From Acidobacteriota bacterium (GTDB lineage: Bacteria > Acidobacteriota > Vicinamibacteria > Vicinamibacterales > Fen-181), in the NCBI GenBank assembly GCA_021779795.1, contig JAJXZZ010000132.1:1-8016 (forward strand): 8,016 bases of DNA, given 5' to 3'. Made by a program: the position numbers and the translations under genes. Below, one piece after another: positions 1-6,505 of this stretch. Below the pieces are notes generated by a model. The model was not told the DNA's origin, made no database searches, and worked only from the letters and a program-made list of their open reading frames with translations. Position 1 is the stretch's first letter. Each line of letters starts with the position of its first letter.

Positions 1-93
1 GTGTACAGGAACGCGCCCGATCACGGCCTGCCCGAGCACATCCGCCACAAGCTGGCCGCGAGCATGGGGCAGGACCTGGCCGGCGACGAGTAG
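1..93 (+). CDS. C-terminal end of an unidentified protein (partial)
   Basis: Frame 1 is open from the first base of the window to a TAG at 91-93, giving the last 30 residues of a protein whose start lies outside. The tail is hydrophilic and mixed-charge (ending GQDLAGDE), with no motif that I recognise. Nearly all its codons end in G or C, as in the definite genes downstream, which supports real coding. The stop is 22 bases before the TolC-family start, so the two genes may be co-transcribed. If so, the missing gene could be the inner-membrane partner of the outer-membrane protein, but the visible residues do not show this. A GTG at position 1 is a coincidence of where the window was cut and not evidence of a start. 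Confidence 0.55.
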   Translation: MYRNAPDHGLPEHIRHKLAASMGQDLAGDE

Positions 94-115
94 CGGCGGG
101 ACAGGGGAACGACTT

Positions 116-1501
116 ATGAAACTGTGGATGACACTTGTCGCGCCGATGGCGCTCTGGTCGGCCGTGGCCGCCGCGCAGGGGGCGCCCGCCCCCGCGGCGA
201 TGACCCTGCGGGACGCCGTCACCTACGCGCTCGCGCACTCGCCGGATCTGAAGGCCTCGCAGGCGGAGATCCGGCGCCGGCAGGGGATCGTGACCAGCAC
301 CCGCGCGGGGTTGCTGCCGCAGGTCGATCTGTCGGCGGACGCCTCCCGCACGCGGATCGACCACGGGTATCCGTTCGGGGCCGCCCCGACCATGCTCCGC
401 TTCGACACCGCGCTCTACACCGGGTCGGCCGACGCGAAATGGCTGGCCTGGGACTTCGGCAGCACCCAGGCGGCGCTCGACTCGGCGCGCGAGCGCGTCG
501 AGTCGGCGCGGGCCGGCACCGACAGGCGGCGGCAGGAGCTGGTCTTCGAGACGGCCCGGCTGTACCTGGAGACGATGGCGTACACCGATCTCATCAAGGC
601 CGGCGAGGAGCGGGTGGCCAGCCTGAAGTCGCTGCTCGACCGCGTCAACAAGCTCGTGGCCGGCGGCCGGGCCGTGCCGGTGGACGCGCTGAAGATCCAG
701 ACCCGCCTCGCCGAGGTCGAAAGCAGCCTGGCCACGCTCGAGTCCGGGCGGCGGTCCTCGCTTGCCGCGCTGGCCTCGGTGATGGGGTACGCGGGCGACC
801 TGCCGCCCCTCACCTACACGCCGGCGCCGGCCGGCCTGCCGCCGACGCCGGCGGCCGAGCGCGACGAACTCGGCGCGGCCGCCACGAGCCGGCCGGACCT
901 GGTGTCGCAGGACCACGAGATTCGCGCGGCCGAGAAGGCCGAGACGGCCGCGAAGAAGTCGTCGTGGCCCCGGATCGACCTGCGCGCGTCGGTGCTCGAA
1001 TACGGGTCGAACGGCCCGCTCGGCTTCGGACAGATGATCGGCACGCTGCTGCCGTCGCTGCCGGCGATGCCGCCGGCCGACAACGCCGTGGCCGACTGGG
1101 CCCTTGGGGTCCACGTGACCGTGCCGCTGTTCGACGGCTTCCGCCGCCGCGGCCAGGTCCAGGCGGCGGCCGCCGCGCTCGAGCAGGCGCGGCTGGCCAG
1201 GCAGCAGCTCGGCCTGCGCGTCGCGCGCGAGGTGCGCACCGCGAGGGCCGACCTCGACGCGGCCCGGAGCCGCGTCGCGGCCCTGCGCGACTCGGTCGCC
1301 GAGAGCGAACGCGTGCTGCACGACGAACGGCTGAAGTACGACGCGGGCCGGAGCGTGATCAACTTCGTGCTCGACGCGGAGTCGGCGCTGCTGACGAGCC
1401 AGTCGCTGCTCTCGCAGGCCGAGCGTTCGGTGGAGACGGCGACGCTCGCGCTGGATCTGAGCGTCGGCCGGATCGATGCCGGTCGCCTGCCCGAGCGGTA
1501 G
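116..1501 (+). CDS. TolC-family outer-membrane efflux protein
   Basis: 461 residues, close to the usual length for outer-membrane components of type I secretion and RND/ABC efflux systems. These form a trimeric beta-barrel in the outer membrane with a long alpha-helical tunnel across the periplasm. Residues 1-20 are a Sec signal peptide (MKL, hydrophobic core, AVAAA before Q21). There is no lipobox cysteine, so it is not the lipidated OprM/CusC type. Two OEP repeats follow, at about residues 28-240 and 255-450. Each has long Ala/Arg/Glu/Leu-rich amphipathic helices and strand segments typical of TolC (KWLAWDFGS at about 109-117; VTVPLFDGF before the second coil). The ATG at 116 is preceded by AGGGGAA at 103-109. 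No periplasmic adaptor or inner-membrane pump is visible in the window, so the substrate cannot be assigned. The family call is secure; the transport partner is unknown. Confidence 0.93.
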   Translation: MKLWMTLVAPMALWSAVAAAQGAPAPAAMTLRDAVTYALAHSPDLKASQAEIRRRQGIVTSTRAGLLPQVDLSADASRTRIDHGYPFGAAPTMLRFDTALYTGSADAKWLAWDFGSTQAALDSARERVESARAGTDRRRQELVFETARLYLETMAYTDLIKAGEERVASLKSLLDRVNKLVAGGRAVPVDALKIQTRLAEVESSLATLESGRRSSLAALASVMGYAGDLPPLTYTPAPAGLPPTPAAERDELGAAATSRPDLVSQDHEIRAAEKAETAAKKSSWPRIDLRASVLEYGSNGPLGFGQMIGTLLPSLPAMPPADNAVADWALGVHVTVPLFDGFRRRGQVQAAAAALEQARLARQQLGLRVAREVRTARADLDAARSRVAALRDSVAESERVLHDERLKYDAGRSVINFVLDAESALLTSQSLLSQAERSVETATLALDLSVGRIDAGRLPER

Positions 1502-1522
1502 CGGGCCGCGCGGAGAACGGCC

Positions 1523-1801
1523 ATGGCACACGCCCATCAGCACCACGCGTACCGGGGATCGGCCGCCCGGTCCGCCAACGCGCACGAGGGCGGCCTGCCG
1601 ACGGCGGCGGACCGAGACGCGAGCGGGCCGCCCGACGAGTCGGCGCCCTGCCTCTGCCTGAAGTGCGGGTACCGCGAACCGGCCCACCCTCACGTGGCCT
1701 GCCGCGTGGAGAAGTGCCCGGAGTGCGGCGCGACGACCGTCCGCGAGGGCTCGCCGCGGCACCTGGAGTACTTGAGAGGGCGGCGGCGCCAGAACGGGTG
1801 A
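1523..1801 (+). CDS. Small His-rich, zinc-ribbon/rubredoxin-like protein
   Basis: 92 residues. The N-terminus is histidine-rich (MAHAHQHH, residues 1-8). Residues about 10-40 are low-complexity and probably disordered. Residues 43-80 form a compact cysteine module with C43, C45-x2-C48-G-Y, C60, C65-x2-C68-G and then TTVREG. The two CxxCG knuckles about 20 residues apart are the classic layout of a four-Cys zinc ribbon or rubredoxin-like iron site. A similar knuckle pair (CxxCGY...CP.CG..M.RE) occurs, from memory, as a stand-alone or C-terminal module in small metal-binding proteins near nitrogenase-cofactor/Mrp-type genes. I cannot assign a role. The ATG at 1523 lies 21 bases after the TolC-family stop, with GGAGAA at 1512-1517 as a good ribosome site, so it probably shares that transcript. 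The His-rich head and Cys-rich tail suggest metal binding, which is an inference. Confidence 0.72.
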   Translation: MAHAHQHHAYRGSAARSANAHEGGLPTAADRDASGPPDESAPCLCLKCGYREPAHPHVACRVEKCPECGATTVREGSPRHLEYLRGRRRQNG

Positions 1802-1837
1802 CGCCGCCAGCGGACGACATTCCGGGGAGGGACTGGT

Positions 1838-2185
1838 ATGCACGGCAACGCCCGCCAGCCCGTCGGATTCGGACGCGTCGCCGCCCCGCGAGCCGCTGCC
1901 CGGGACGTGCCGCCCGTCTCGGAGTGGGCGGCGTTCACCGACACGGCCAACGAAGCCCGGCACGCCCTCGAAACGCTGCTCGCGCGCCGGTCGATCCGGC
2001 GCCGGCTCGGCGCCATGACGAAGCCCGGCGCGGACGGCGGGCCCTCGTGGTTCGAGCGCCTGTGCGAGGGCCATCACCGAAAGGACCTCGATCCGCTGGA
2101 CCGCCTGCAGTGGATGCTGCCGAGCGCGATCCTCGACCTGGCGATCCGCCTGGCCGGCGCCCACAGGACGGAGGCGCACCAGTGA
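1838..2185 (+). CDS. Hypothetical protein translationally coupled to glgP
   Basis: 115 residues with no family that I recognise. The first 30 residues are Ala/Arg/Pro-rich and probably disordered. Residues about 28-115 look helical and amphipathic (EWAAFTDTANEARHALETLL, then SWFERLCEG and LDRLQWMLPSAILDLAIRLAG). There is no signal peptide or clear membrane span, and only one cysteine, so it is not another metal-ribbon protein. Support for coding comes from a strong ribosome site (GGGGAGGGA, 1824-1832) five bases before the ATG, from G/C-ending codons, and from a 4-base overlap of its TGA (2183-2185) with the GTG start of the phosphorylase (2182-2184). That arrangement is typical of translational coupling. 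It might be a partner or regulator of the glucan phosphorylase, but nothing in its sequence shows this. Confidence 0.6.
   Translation: MHGNARQPVGFGRVAAPRAAARDVPPVSEWAAFTDTANEARHALETLLARRSIRRRLGAMTKPGADGGPSWFERLCEGHHRKDLDPLDRLQWMLPSAILDLAIRLAGAHRTEAHQ
2170..2184 (+). promoter_or_regulatory. Ribosome binding site and GTG start of glgP
   Basis: GGAGG at 2170-2174 lies seven bases before a GTG at 2182-2184, inside the 3' end of the preceding gene. This pair fixes the phosphorylase start. The next in-frame ATG is at about residue 48, inside the conserved N-terminal DUF3417 segment, so it would truncate the domain. The same reading frame stays open by chance more than 2 kb upstream, so the distal ATG at 124 should not be taken as the start. 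Confidence 0.8.
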
Positions 2186-4320
2186 ACCGGAAGCTCCAGG
2201 ATCTCGCGTCCCGGCTGCTCGGCGACACGCCCGCGCACGAGCAGGCCCCGCTCTCGGTCGAGGACAAGCTGCGGGAACTCTCGTTCAACCTGTGGTGGAA
2301 CTGGCACCCGCAGGTGCTCGAGATGTTCCGCCAGCTCGACCCGGCCGGCTGGGCGGAGACCAATCACAACCCGATCGCCCTGTTGAAGCGGTTCGCCCCG
2401 GCCGCGCGCGTCGCCGAGTTGTCGCTCGAGAACACGGTCAGCTTCCACTACCGCCGCCTGCAGGAGTACCTGCGCGGCGAGGGTTCGTGGTGCGACGCCC
2501 ACGCCGGGGGGCTGCAGGCGGCGTCGATCGCCTACTTCTCGGCCGAGTTCGGGCTCCACGAATCGCTCCCGCTGTACTCCGGCGGCCTCGGCGTCCTGGC
2601 CGGGGACTACCTCAAGAGCGCCTCCGATCTCGGGCTGCCGGTGGTCGGCGTCGGCCTGTTCTACGCGACCGGGTACTTCCGCCAGCGCTTCGACCCCACC
2701 GGCTGGCAGACCGAGGAGTACGGCCACGTCGACGTCGCGGCGCTGCCCCTGCGGAGGCCGGTCGGGGCCGACGGGGCGCCGGTCGCGATCGAGGTGCCGT
2801 GCAACGGCGAGACGCTCCACGCGGCGGTCTGGCTCGCCCGCATCGGCCGCACCCTGCTGCTCCTCCTCGATTCGGACGTCGAGGCCAACCCGCCTCACCT
2901 GCGCGGTCTGACGGCGAGGCTGTACGGGGGCGACCAGGTCACGCGCATCCGCCAGGAGGCGCTGCTGGGCGTCGGCGGGCTGCGCGCCCTGCGCGCGCTC
3001 GGGATCCGGCCGGCGGTCCTGCACCTGAACGAGGGCCACAGCGCGTTCGCCATCCTCGAGCGGGCGCGCGAGCGGCTCGAAGAAGAAGGGATGTCGTTCG
3101 ACGACGCGCTGCGTGAGACGTCGCTGCAGACGGTGTTCACCACGCACACCCCGGTCGAGGCCGGGCACGACCGCTTCCCGGCCGACCTGGTCGAACGCGA
3201 GCTCGGCTGGCTGCGCGCGGCGCTGCGGCTCGACCCGGAGCCCCTGATGGCCCTGGGGCGGGCGAACCCGGCCGACCGCGGCGAGCCGTTCTGCATGACG
3301 GTGCTCGCGATCAAGGGCTCGCGCCGCCGCAACGGCGTCTCGAGCCTGCACGGCCACGTGGCGCGGAGGATGTGGCGGCCGCTGTGGCCCGGGCGCGACG
3401 AGGAGGACGTCCCGATCGGGCACGTCACCAACGGCGTGCACGTGCGCTCGTGGCTCGCCCTGTCGATGAACCGGATCTTCGACCGCTATCTCGGCGCCGA
3501 CTGGCCGGCGCGCCAGAGCGACTGCGCCACCTGGCGCCCGATCGCGGCCGTGCCCGACTGCGAGCTGTGGGAGACGCACGAGGTGCTGCGCCGCTACCTG
3601 GTGGACTTCGTCCGGCGGCGGGCCGGCCGGCCGGGCCTGCTCGACGAGCGCGCGCTCACGCTCGGGTTCGCCCGGCGCTTCGCCACCTACAAGCGCGGCA
3701 CGATCCTGCTGACCGATCTCGACCGGCTGGCGCGGATCCTCGGCGACCCCGCGCGGCCGGTGCAGATCGTCTTCGCCGGCAAGGCGCACCCGCGCGACGA
3801 CGCCGGGAAGAAGTTGATCCAGGACCTGATCGCCGTCACGCGCGATCCCCGCTTCGGCGGCCGCCTCGTCTTCGTCGAGGACTACGACATCAACGTGGCG
3901 CGCCACATGGTGCAGGGGGTGGACGTGTGGATCAACACCCCGATGCGCCCGATGGAGGCCTGCGGCACCAGCGGCCAGAAGGTCGTGCTCAACGGCGGCG
4001 TCAACCTCTCGGTGCTCGACGGCTGGTGGGCCGAGGGCTACGACGGCAAGAACGGCTTCGCCATCGGCGACGGGCTGGTGCACGCCGATCCCGCGGTGCA
4101 GTGGGCGCGCGACGCCGACTCGCTCTACCGGCAACTCGAGGAGCAGGTCGTGCCGCTCTTCTACGACCGCGAGGGCGCCGCGCCGCCGCGGGGCTGGGTC
4201 GAGCGGATGAAGCGCTCGATCACGACGCTCGCCTGGCGCTACAACGCCGACCGCATGGTCGCCGACTACGTGCGGCACGGGTACCTGGCCGCCGGGGGCC
4301 GGCTCTCCGCCGACTGGTGA
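2182..4320 (+). CDS. glgP: Alpha-glucan (glycogen/maltodextrin) phosphorylase, GT35, DUF3417-containing
   Basis: 712 residues. The enzyme releases glucose-1-phosphate from the non-reducing ends of alpha-1,4-glucans using inorganic phosphate and pyridoxal phosphate, in cytoplasmic glycogen or maltodextrin breakdown. Residues 1 to about 110 carry the N-terminal DUF3417 segment (LSFNLWWNWHP at 33-43). This marks the shorter bacterial/archaeal branch of GT35 rather than the roughly 800-residue E. coli GlgP/MalP branch. Further family motifs are SAEFGLHESLPLYSGGLG (120-137), HLNEGHSAF (281-289), TTHTPVEAGHDRF (320-332), GFARRFATYKR (495-505) and EACGTSGQK, whose K600 is the expected PLP-binding lysine. 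NLSVLDGWWAEGYDG follows K600 closely. The Cys in EACGTSGQK replaces the Ser of the better-known EASGT form; I recall both forms within this branch. No allosteric N-terminal extension is visible. It is the last gene of the left block, overlaps the upstream gene by 4 bases and ends 82 bases before arsR. Confidence 0.95.
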   Translation: MNRKLQDLASRLLGDTPAHEQAPLSVEDKLRELSFNLWWNWHPQVLEMFRQLDPAGWAETNHNPIALLKRFAPAARVAELSLENTVSFHYRRLQEYLRGEGSWCDAHAGGLQAASIAYFSAEFGLHESLPLYSGGLGVLAGDYLKSASDLGLPVVGVGLFYATGYFRQRFDPTGWQTEEYGHVDVAALPLRRPVGADGAPVAIEVPCNGETLHAAVWLARIGRTLLLLLDSDVEANPPHLRGLTARLYGGDQVTRIRQEALLGVGGLRALRALGIRPAVLHLNEGHSAFAILERARERLEEEGMSFDDALRETSLQTVFTTHTPVEAGHDRFPADLVERELGWLRAALRLDPEPLMALGRANPADRGEPFCMTVLAIKGSRRRNGVSSLHGHVARRMWRPLWPGRDEEDVPIGHVTNGVHVRSWLALSMNRIFDRYLGADWPARQSDCATWRPIAAVPDCELWETHEVLRRYLVDFVRRRAGRPGLLDERALTLGFARRFATYKRGTILLTDLDRLARILGDPARPVQIVFAGKAHPRDDAGKKLIQDLIAVTRDPRFGGRLVFVEDYDINVARHMVQGVDVWINTPMRPMEACGTSGQKVVLNGGVNLSVLDGWWAEGYDGKNGFAIGDGLVHADPAVQWARDADSLYRQLEEQVVPLFYDREGAAPPRGWVERMKRSITTLAWRYNADRMVADYVRHGYLAAGGRLSADW

Positions 4321-4327
4321 CGGGACG

Positions 4328-4339
4328 GGCCGGCCGGCC
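4328..4339. repeat. 12-bp perfect GC palindrome after glgP
   Basis: GGCCGGCCGGCC is fully self-complementary and sits between the glgP stop and the -35 of the ars promoter. It has no loop and no following T run, so it is not a standard intrinsic terminator. In DNA this rich in G and C it may be chance, or it may pause transcription or bind a protein. No other terminator is visible between glgP and arsR, so read-through from glgP into the ars genes is possible. Confidence 0.35.
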
Positions 4340-4341
4340 GC

Positions 4342-4371
4342 TTGACGGGCGCGCGCGGCCACGCCTATTAT
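4342..4371 (+). promoter_or_regulatory. Sigma70-type promoter of the ars operon
   Basis: TTGACG at 4342-4347 matches five of six bases of the -35 consensus. TATTAT at 4366-4371 matches five of six bases of the -10 consensus, with an 18-base spacer. This is the most AT-rich spot in an otherwise extremely GC-rich intergenic region. The expected start of transcription is near 4378, giving a leader of about 25 bases before the arsR ATG at 4403. Its position directly upstream of a regulator-first ars operon fits an autoregulated promoter. Assignment is from sequence match only. Confidence 0.75.
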
Positions 4372-4384
4372 ATCCGCATATCCG
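4370..4384. promoter_or_regulatory. Candidate ArsR operator overlapping the ars -10 and start region
   Basis: ATATCCG occurs twice in direct orientation, at 4370-4376 and 4378-4384. Positions 4370-4381 (ATATCCGCATAT) also form an imperfect palindrome with 10 of 12 positions symmetric. The site covers the end of the -10 and the predicted transcription start, where a repressor dimer would block RNA polymerase. ArsR/SmtB repressors are known to bind AT-rich imperfect inverted repeats near or downstream of their promoters. That this particular site is the operator is an inference from location and symmetry. Confidence 0.5.
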
Positions 4385-4402
4385 AATGTTGAGGACCACG
4401 AG

Positions 4403-4807
4403 ATGACCGCGCCCACCGCCCTCTTCCGCGCCCTGGCCGACCGGACCCGCCTCCGGATCGTGAACCTGCTCGCCCGCGGATCGCTGTGCGTCTGCGACCT
4501 CCAGCAGATCCTCGGGCAGCCGCAGTCGAGCGTGTCGCGCCACCTGGCCCTGCTCAAGTCGGCGGGGCTCGTCGCCGATCGCCGCGACGGCCTGTGGGTC
4601 TTCTACGCGCTGACCGCGTGGGACACGCCGCTCGCCCGCGGCGTGCTCGCCGCCCTGCGCGACCACCTGGCCGGCGAGGCCGACTACCGCCGGGATGCCG
4701 ACGCGCTCTCGCGCCTGCGGCTCCGCGGCGCGTGCCACCTGGAGCGGCGCCGCCGCCCCGCGTCCCGCCCGGCGCCCCGGCGCGCGCCCGCCCGCCTGGA
4801 GGCGTGA
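4403..4807 (+). CDS. arsR: ArsR/SmtB-family arsenic-responsive repressor
   Basis: 134 residues. It is a homodimeric winged-helix repressor that leaves the ars promoter when As(III) or Sb(III) binds its cysteines. The N-terminal half is typical: LFRALADRTRLRIVNLLARG (7-26), then SLCVCDLQQILG with C29 and C31 in the metal-sensing helix, the DNA-recognition helix QSSVSRHLALLKSAGLV (41-57) and the wing RRDGLWVFYAL (60-70). C29-x-C31-D matches the first two cysteines of the ELCVCDLC motif of classical ArsR. The third cysteine of that motif is Q34 here. Another cysteine, C111, lies far toward the C-terminus. Residues about 114-134 form an Arg/Pro/Ala-rich tail not needed for the core fold. GAGGA at 4391-4395 is the ribosome site for the ATG at 4403. 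The TGA abuts the arsC start, so the genes are co-transcribed. Confidence 0.93.
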   Translation: MTAPTALFRALADRTRLRIVNLLARGSLCVCDLQQILGQPQSSVSRHLALLKSAGLVADRRDGLWVFYALTAWDTPLARGVLAALRDHLAGEADYRRDADALSRLRLRGACHLERRRRPASRPAPRRAPARLEA

Positions 4808-5239
4808 ATGGGCCCGATCCGCGTGCTCTTCGCCTGCGTCCACAACGCCGGCCGGTCGCAGATGGCCGCGGCGATCTTCAACTCGCTCGCCGACCCCGCC
4901 AGGGCCGCGGCGCTGTCGGCCGGCACCAGGCCTGGCGCGCGCGTGCACCCGGAGGTGCTCGAGGTGATGCGCGAGGTCGGCCTGGACCTGTCGGGCGCGA
5001 CGCCGCGCCTCCTCACGGCCGACCTCGCCCGCGGCGTGGCCCTGCTCGTCACCATGGGCTGCGGCGAGGACTGCCCCTACGTGCCCGGCGCCGAGCGGGA
5101 CGACTGGCTCCTGCCCGACCCGAAGGGCCGCCCGCTCGACGAGGTCCGGACGATTCGCGACCAGGTCGGCGCCCGCGTCTCCGCCCTCGTTCGCTCCCGC
5201 GGCTGGGAACGCAGGCGGAACCCGGTACACCTCAACTGA
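4808..5239 (+). CDS. arsC: Arsenate reductase, low-molecular-weight phosphatase (thioredoxin-type) family
   Basis: 143 residues. It reduces cytoplasmic arsenate to arsenite for export. The anion-binding P-loop is C10-VHNAGR-S17, the C-x5-R-S signature of the LMW tyrosine-phosphatase fold, with C10 as nucleophile and R16 binding the oxyanion. MGCGEDCPYVPG places C85 and C89 as the resolving cysteine pair. This marks the thioredoxin- or mycoredoxin-coupled type and not the glutaredoxin-coupled R773 type. The general acid lies in LPDP (D104). The ATG at 4808 follows the arsR TGA with no intervening base, and GGAGG at 4798-4802 lies within the end of arsR, so translation is likely coupled. The C85-x3-C89 spacing is tighter than the C82/C89 pair of Staphylococcus ArsC; from memory, this GCGxxCP form is common in other bacteria. 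A thioredoxin gene is not in the window. Confidence 0.94.
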   Translation: MGPIRVLFACVHNAGRSQMAAAIFNSLADPARAAALSAGTRPGARVHPEVLEVMREVGLDLSGATPRLLTADLARGVALLVTMGCGEDCPYVPGAERDDWLLPDPKGRPLDEVRTIRDQVGARVSALVRSRGWERRRNPVHLN

Positions 5240-5250
5240 GGAGCACGCGC

Positions 5251-6363
5251 ATGTCGGAACACGTCGGTTCGAAGCTGTCGTTCCTCGACCGCTACCTGAC
5301 GCTCTGGATCTTCCTGGCCATGATCGCGGGCGTGGGCTCCGGCTACTACCTGCCGATCCTGGTGCGGCTCATCACCAGGTTCCAGGTCGGCACCACCTCG
5401 GTTCCGATCGCCGTCGGCCTCATCGTGATGATGTACCCGCCGCTCGCGAAGGTCCGGTACGAGGAGCTCGGCGAGGTGTTCCGCAACACGCGGATCCTCG
5501 TCCTGTCGCTGGTGCAGAACTGGGTCGTCGGCCCGATCCTGATGTTCGGCCTGGCCGTGATCTTCCTGCATGTCGTGCCCGAGGCGCTCGGCGCCTCACC
5601 CGCGGCGATGCTCACCAACGACCAGTACATGGTCGGCCTCATCATGATCGGCCTCGCGCGCTGCATCGCGATGGTCATCGTCTGGAACGAGCTGGCCAAG
5701 GGGGACACCGAGTACGCCGCCGGCCTGGTGGCCTTCAACTCGGTGTTCCAGGTGCTCTTCTACTCGGTCTACGCGTGGGTGTTCATCACCGTGCTGCCGA
5801 AGTGGCTCGGCCTCGAGGGCGCTACGGTGGACGTCTCGATCGGCGAGATCGCCAAGAGCGTGTTCATCTACCTCGGCATTCCGTTCCTGGCCGGCATGGC
5901 GACCCGCTTCACGCTGGTCCGCGCCCGCGGCCGGCAGTGGTACGAGACGCGGTTCGTCCCCGCGATCAGCCCGCTCACGCTCGTCGCGCTGCTGTTCACC
6001 ATCGTCGTCATGTTCTCGCTCAAGGGCGAGTACATCGTCTCGCTGCCGATGGACGTCGTGCGGATCGCCATCCCGCTGCTCATCTACTTCGTGGTGATGT
6101 TCCTCGTGTCGTTCTACATGGGCCACAAGCTGGGGGCGGATTACTCGAAGACCGCCACCTTGTCGTTCACCGCCGCCAGCAACAACTTCGAGCTGGCGAT
6201 CGCGGTGGCCGTGGCCGTGTTCGGCATTCATTCCGGCGCGGCGTTCGCCGCCGTCATCGGGCCGCTCGTCGAGGTGCCCGTCCTGATCGGCCTGGTCAAC
6301 GTTTCGCTGGCGTTCCAGAAGCGGTATTTCCGGACCCCGCCCGCGGCGGTCGTCGGTTCGTAG
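5251..6363 (+). CDS. acr3: Acr3-family arsenite efflux permease
   Basis: 370 residues, the usual Acr3 length, with about ten hydrophobic spans predicted by eye (first at about 17-37, last at about 318-350). Acr3 is an inner-membrane secondary transporter of the BART superfamily that exports arsenite by exchange with protons. Family landmarks are MMYPPLAKVRYEEL after span 2, LARCIAMVIVWNELAKGD with C138, the glycine/asparagine-containing SFTAASNNFELAIAVAV, and GPLVEVPVLIGLVNV with E341. C138 and E341 correspond in motif context to the cysteine and glutamate shown to be essential in Alkaliphilus metalliredigens Acr3 (C129/E305). The start chosen is the ATG at 5251, with AGGAG at 5239-5243 overlapping the arsC stop. 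A longer in-frame opening runs back through arsC but is only a GC-rich shadow. It is the third gene of the ars operon. No ArsA ATPase is nearby, so it should work as a stand-alone carrier. Confidence 0.96.
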   Translation: MSEHVGSKLSFLDRYLTLWIFLAMIAGVGSGYYLPILVRLITRFQVGTTSVPIAVGLIVMMYPPLAKVRYEELGEVFRNTRILVLSLVQNWVVGPILMFGLAVIFLHVVPEALGASPAAMLTNDQYMVGLIMIGLARCIAMVIVWNELAKGDTEYAAGLVAFNSVFQVLFYSVYAWVFITVLPKWLGLEGATVDVSIGEIAKSVFIYLGIPFLAGMATRFTLVRARGRQWYETRFVPAISPLTLVALLFTIVVMFSLKGEYIVSLPMDVVRIAIPLLIYFVVMFLVSFYMGHKLGADYSKTATLSFTAASNNFELAIAVAVAVFGIHSGAAFAAVIGPLVEVPVLIGLVNVSLAFQKRYFRTPPAAVVGS

Positions 6364-6373
6364 GGAGCCTGTC

Positions 6374-6505
6374 ATGTCGAACCCCGCTCGCTTCGCGGTC
6401 GTAGCCGGCCTGGTCGTCGGCGTGGCGCTGGCCGCCGCGCTGCGGCGCGTCTGCGGCGCGCTGGTCCTGGCCGGGCGGCTGTACCTGGTCTACACGGCGC
6501 CATAG
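6374..6505 (+). CDS. 43-residue hydrophobic protein or gene remnant after acr3
   Basis: A short frame of 43 codons starts at the ATG at 6374, ten bases after the acr3 stop, with AGGGAG at 6362-6367 as a plausible ribosome site, and ends with TAG at 6503-6505. Residues about 6-23 are one hydrophobic span (FAVVAGLVVGVALAAAL). After R24-R25-V-C27, a second hydrophobic stretch runs to the end (GALVLAGRLYLVYTAP). The second half recalls the C-terminal span of CcdA/DsbD-like membrane proteins, where an arginine pair precedes a Gly/Leu-rich last helix. Such proteins, including the ArsG type, occur in ars operons. It could therefore be an internally deleted CcdA/ArsG-like gene, an intact small membrane protein, or a chance frame. 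Position and ribosome site favour translation. The family resemblance is from memory and weak. Confidence 0.45.
   Translation: MSNPARFAVVAGLVVGVALAAALRRVCGALVLAGRLYLVYTAP

Noticed and set aside
124..2181. Very long open frame continuous with glgP (1398 codons from an ATG at 124)
   Set aside because: The part before 2182 runs through the TolC-family and two small genes in another frame and gives an Arg/Gly/Pro-rich sequence without motifs. GC-rich DNA lacks stop codons by chance. GlgP homology begins right after the GTG at 2182, with a fitting ribosome site.
2074..4557. 827-codon open frame on the minus strand opposite glgP
   Set aside because: Its product is low-complexity, with many His/Arg/Asp/Val repeats typical of an antisense shadow of a high-GC gene. 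It spans the ars promoter, and the + strand has unambiguous phosphorylase motifs.
4486..5250. N-terminal extension of acr3 through arsR and arsC in the same frame
   Set aside because: The extension overlaps two certain genes out of frame and is Arg/Pro-rich. The ATG at 5251 has AGGAG at the correct distance and gives a normal Acr3 length.
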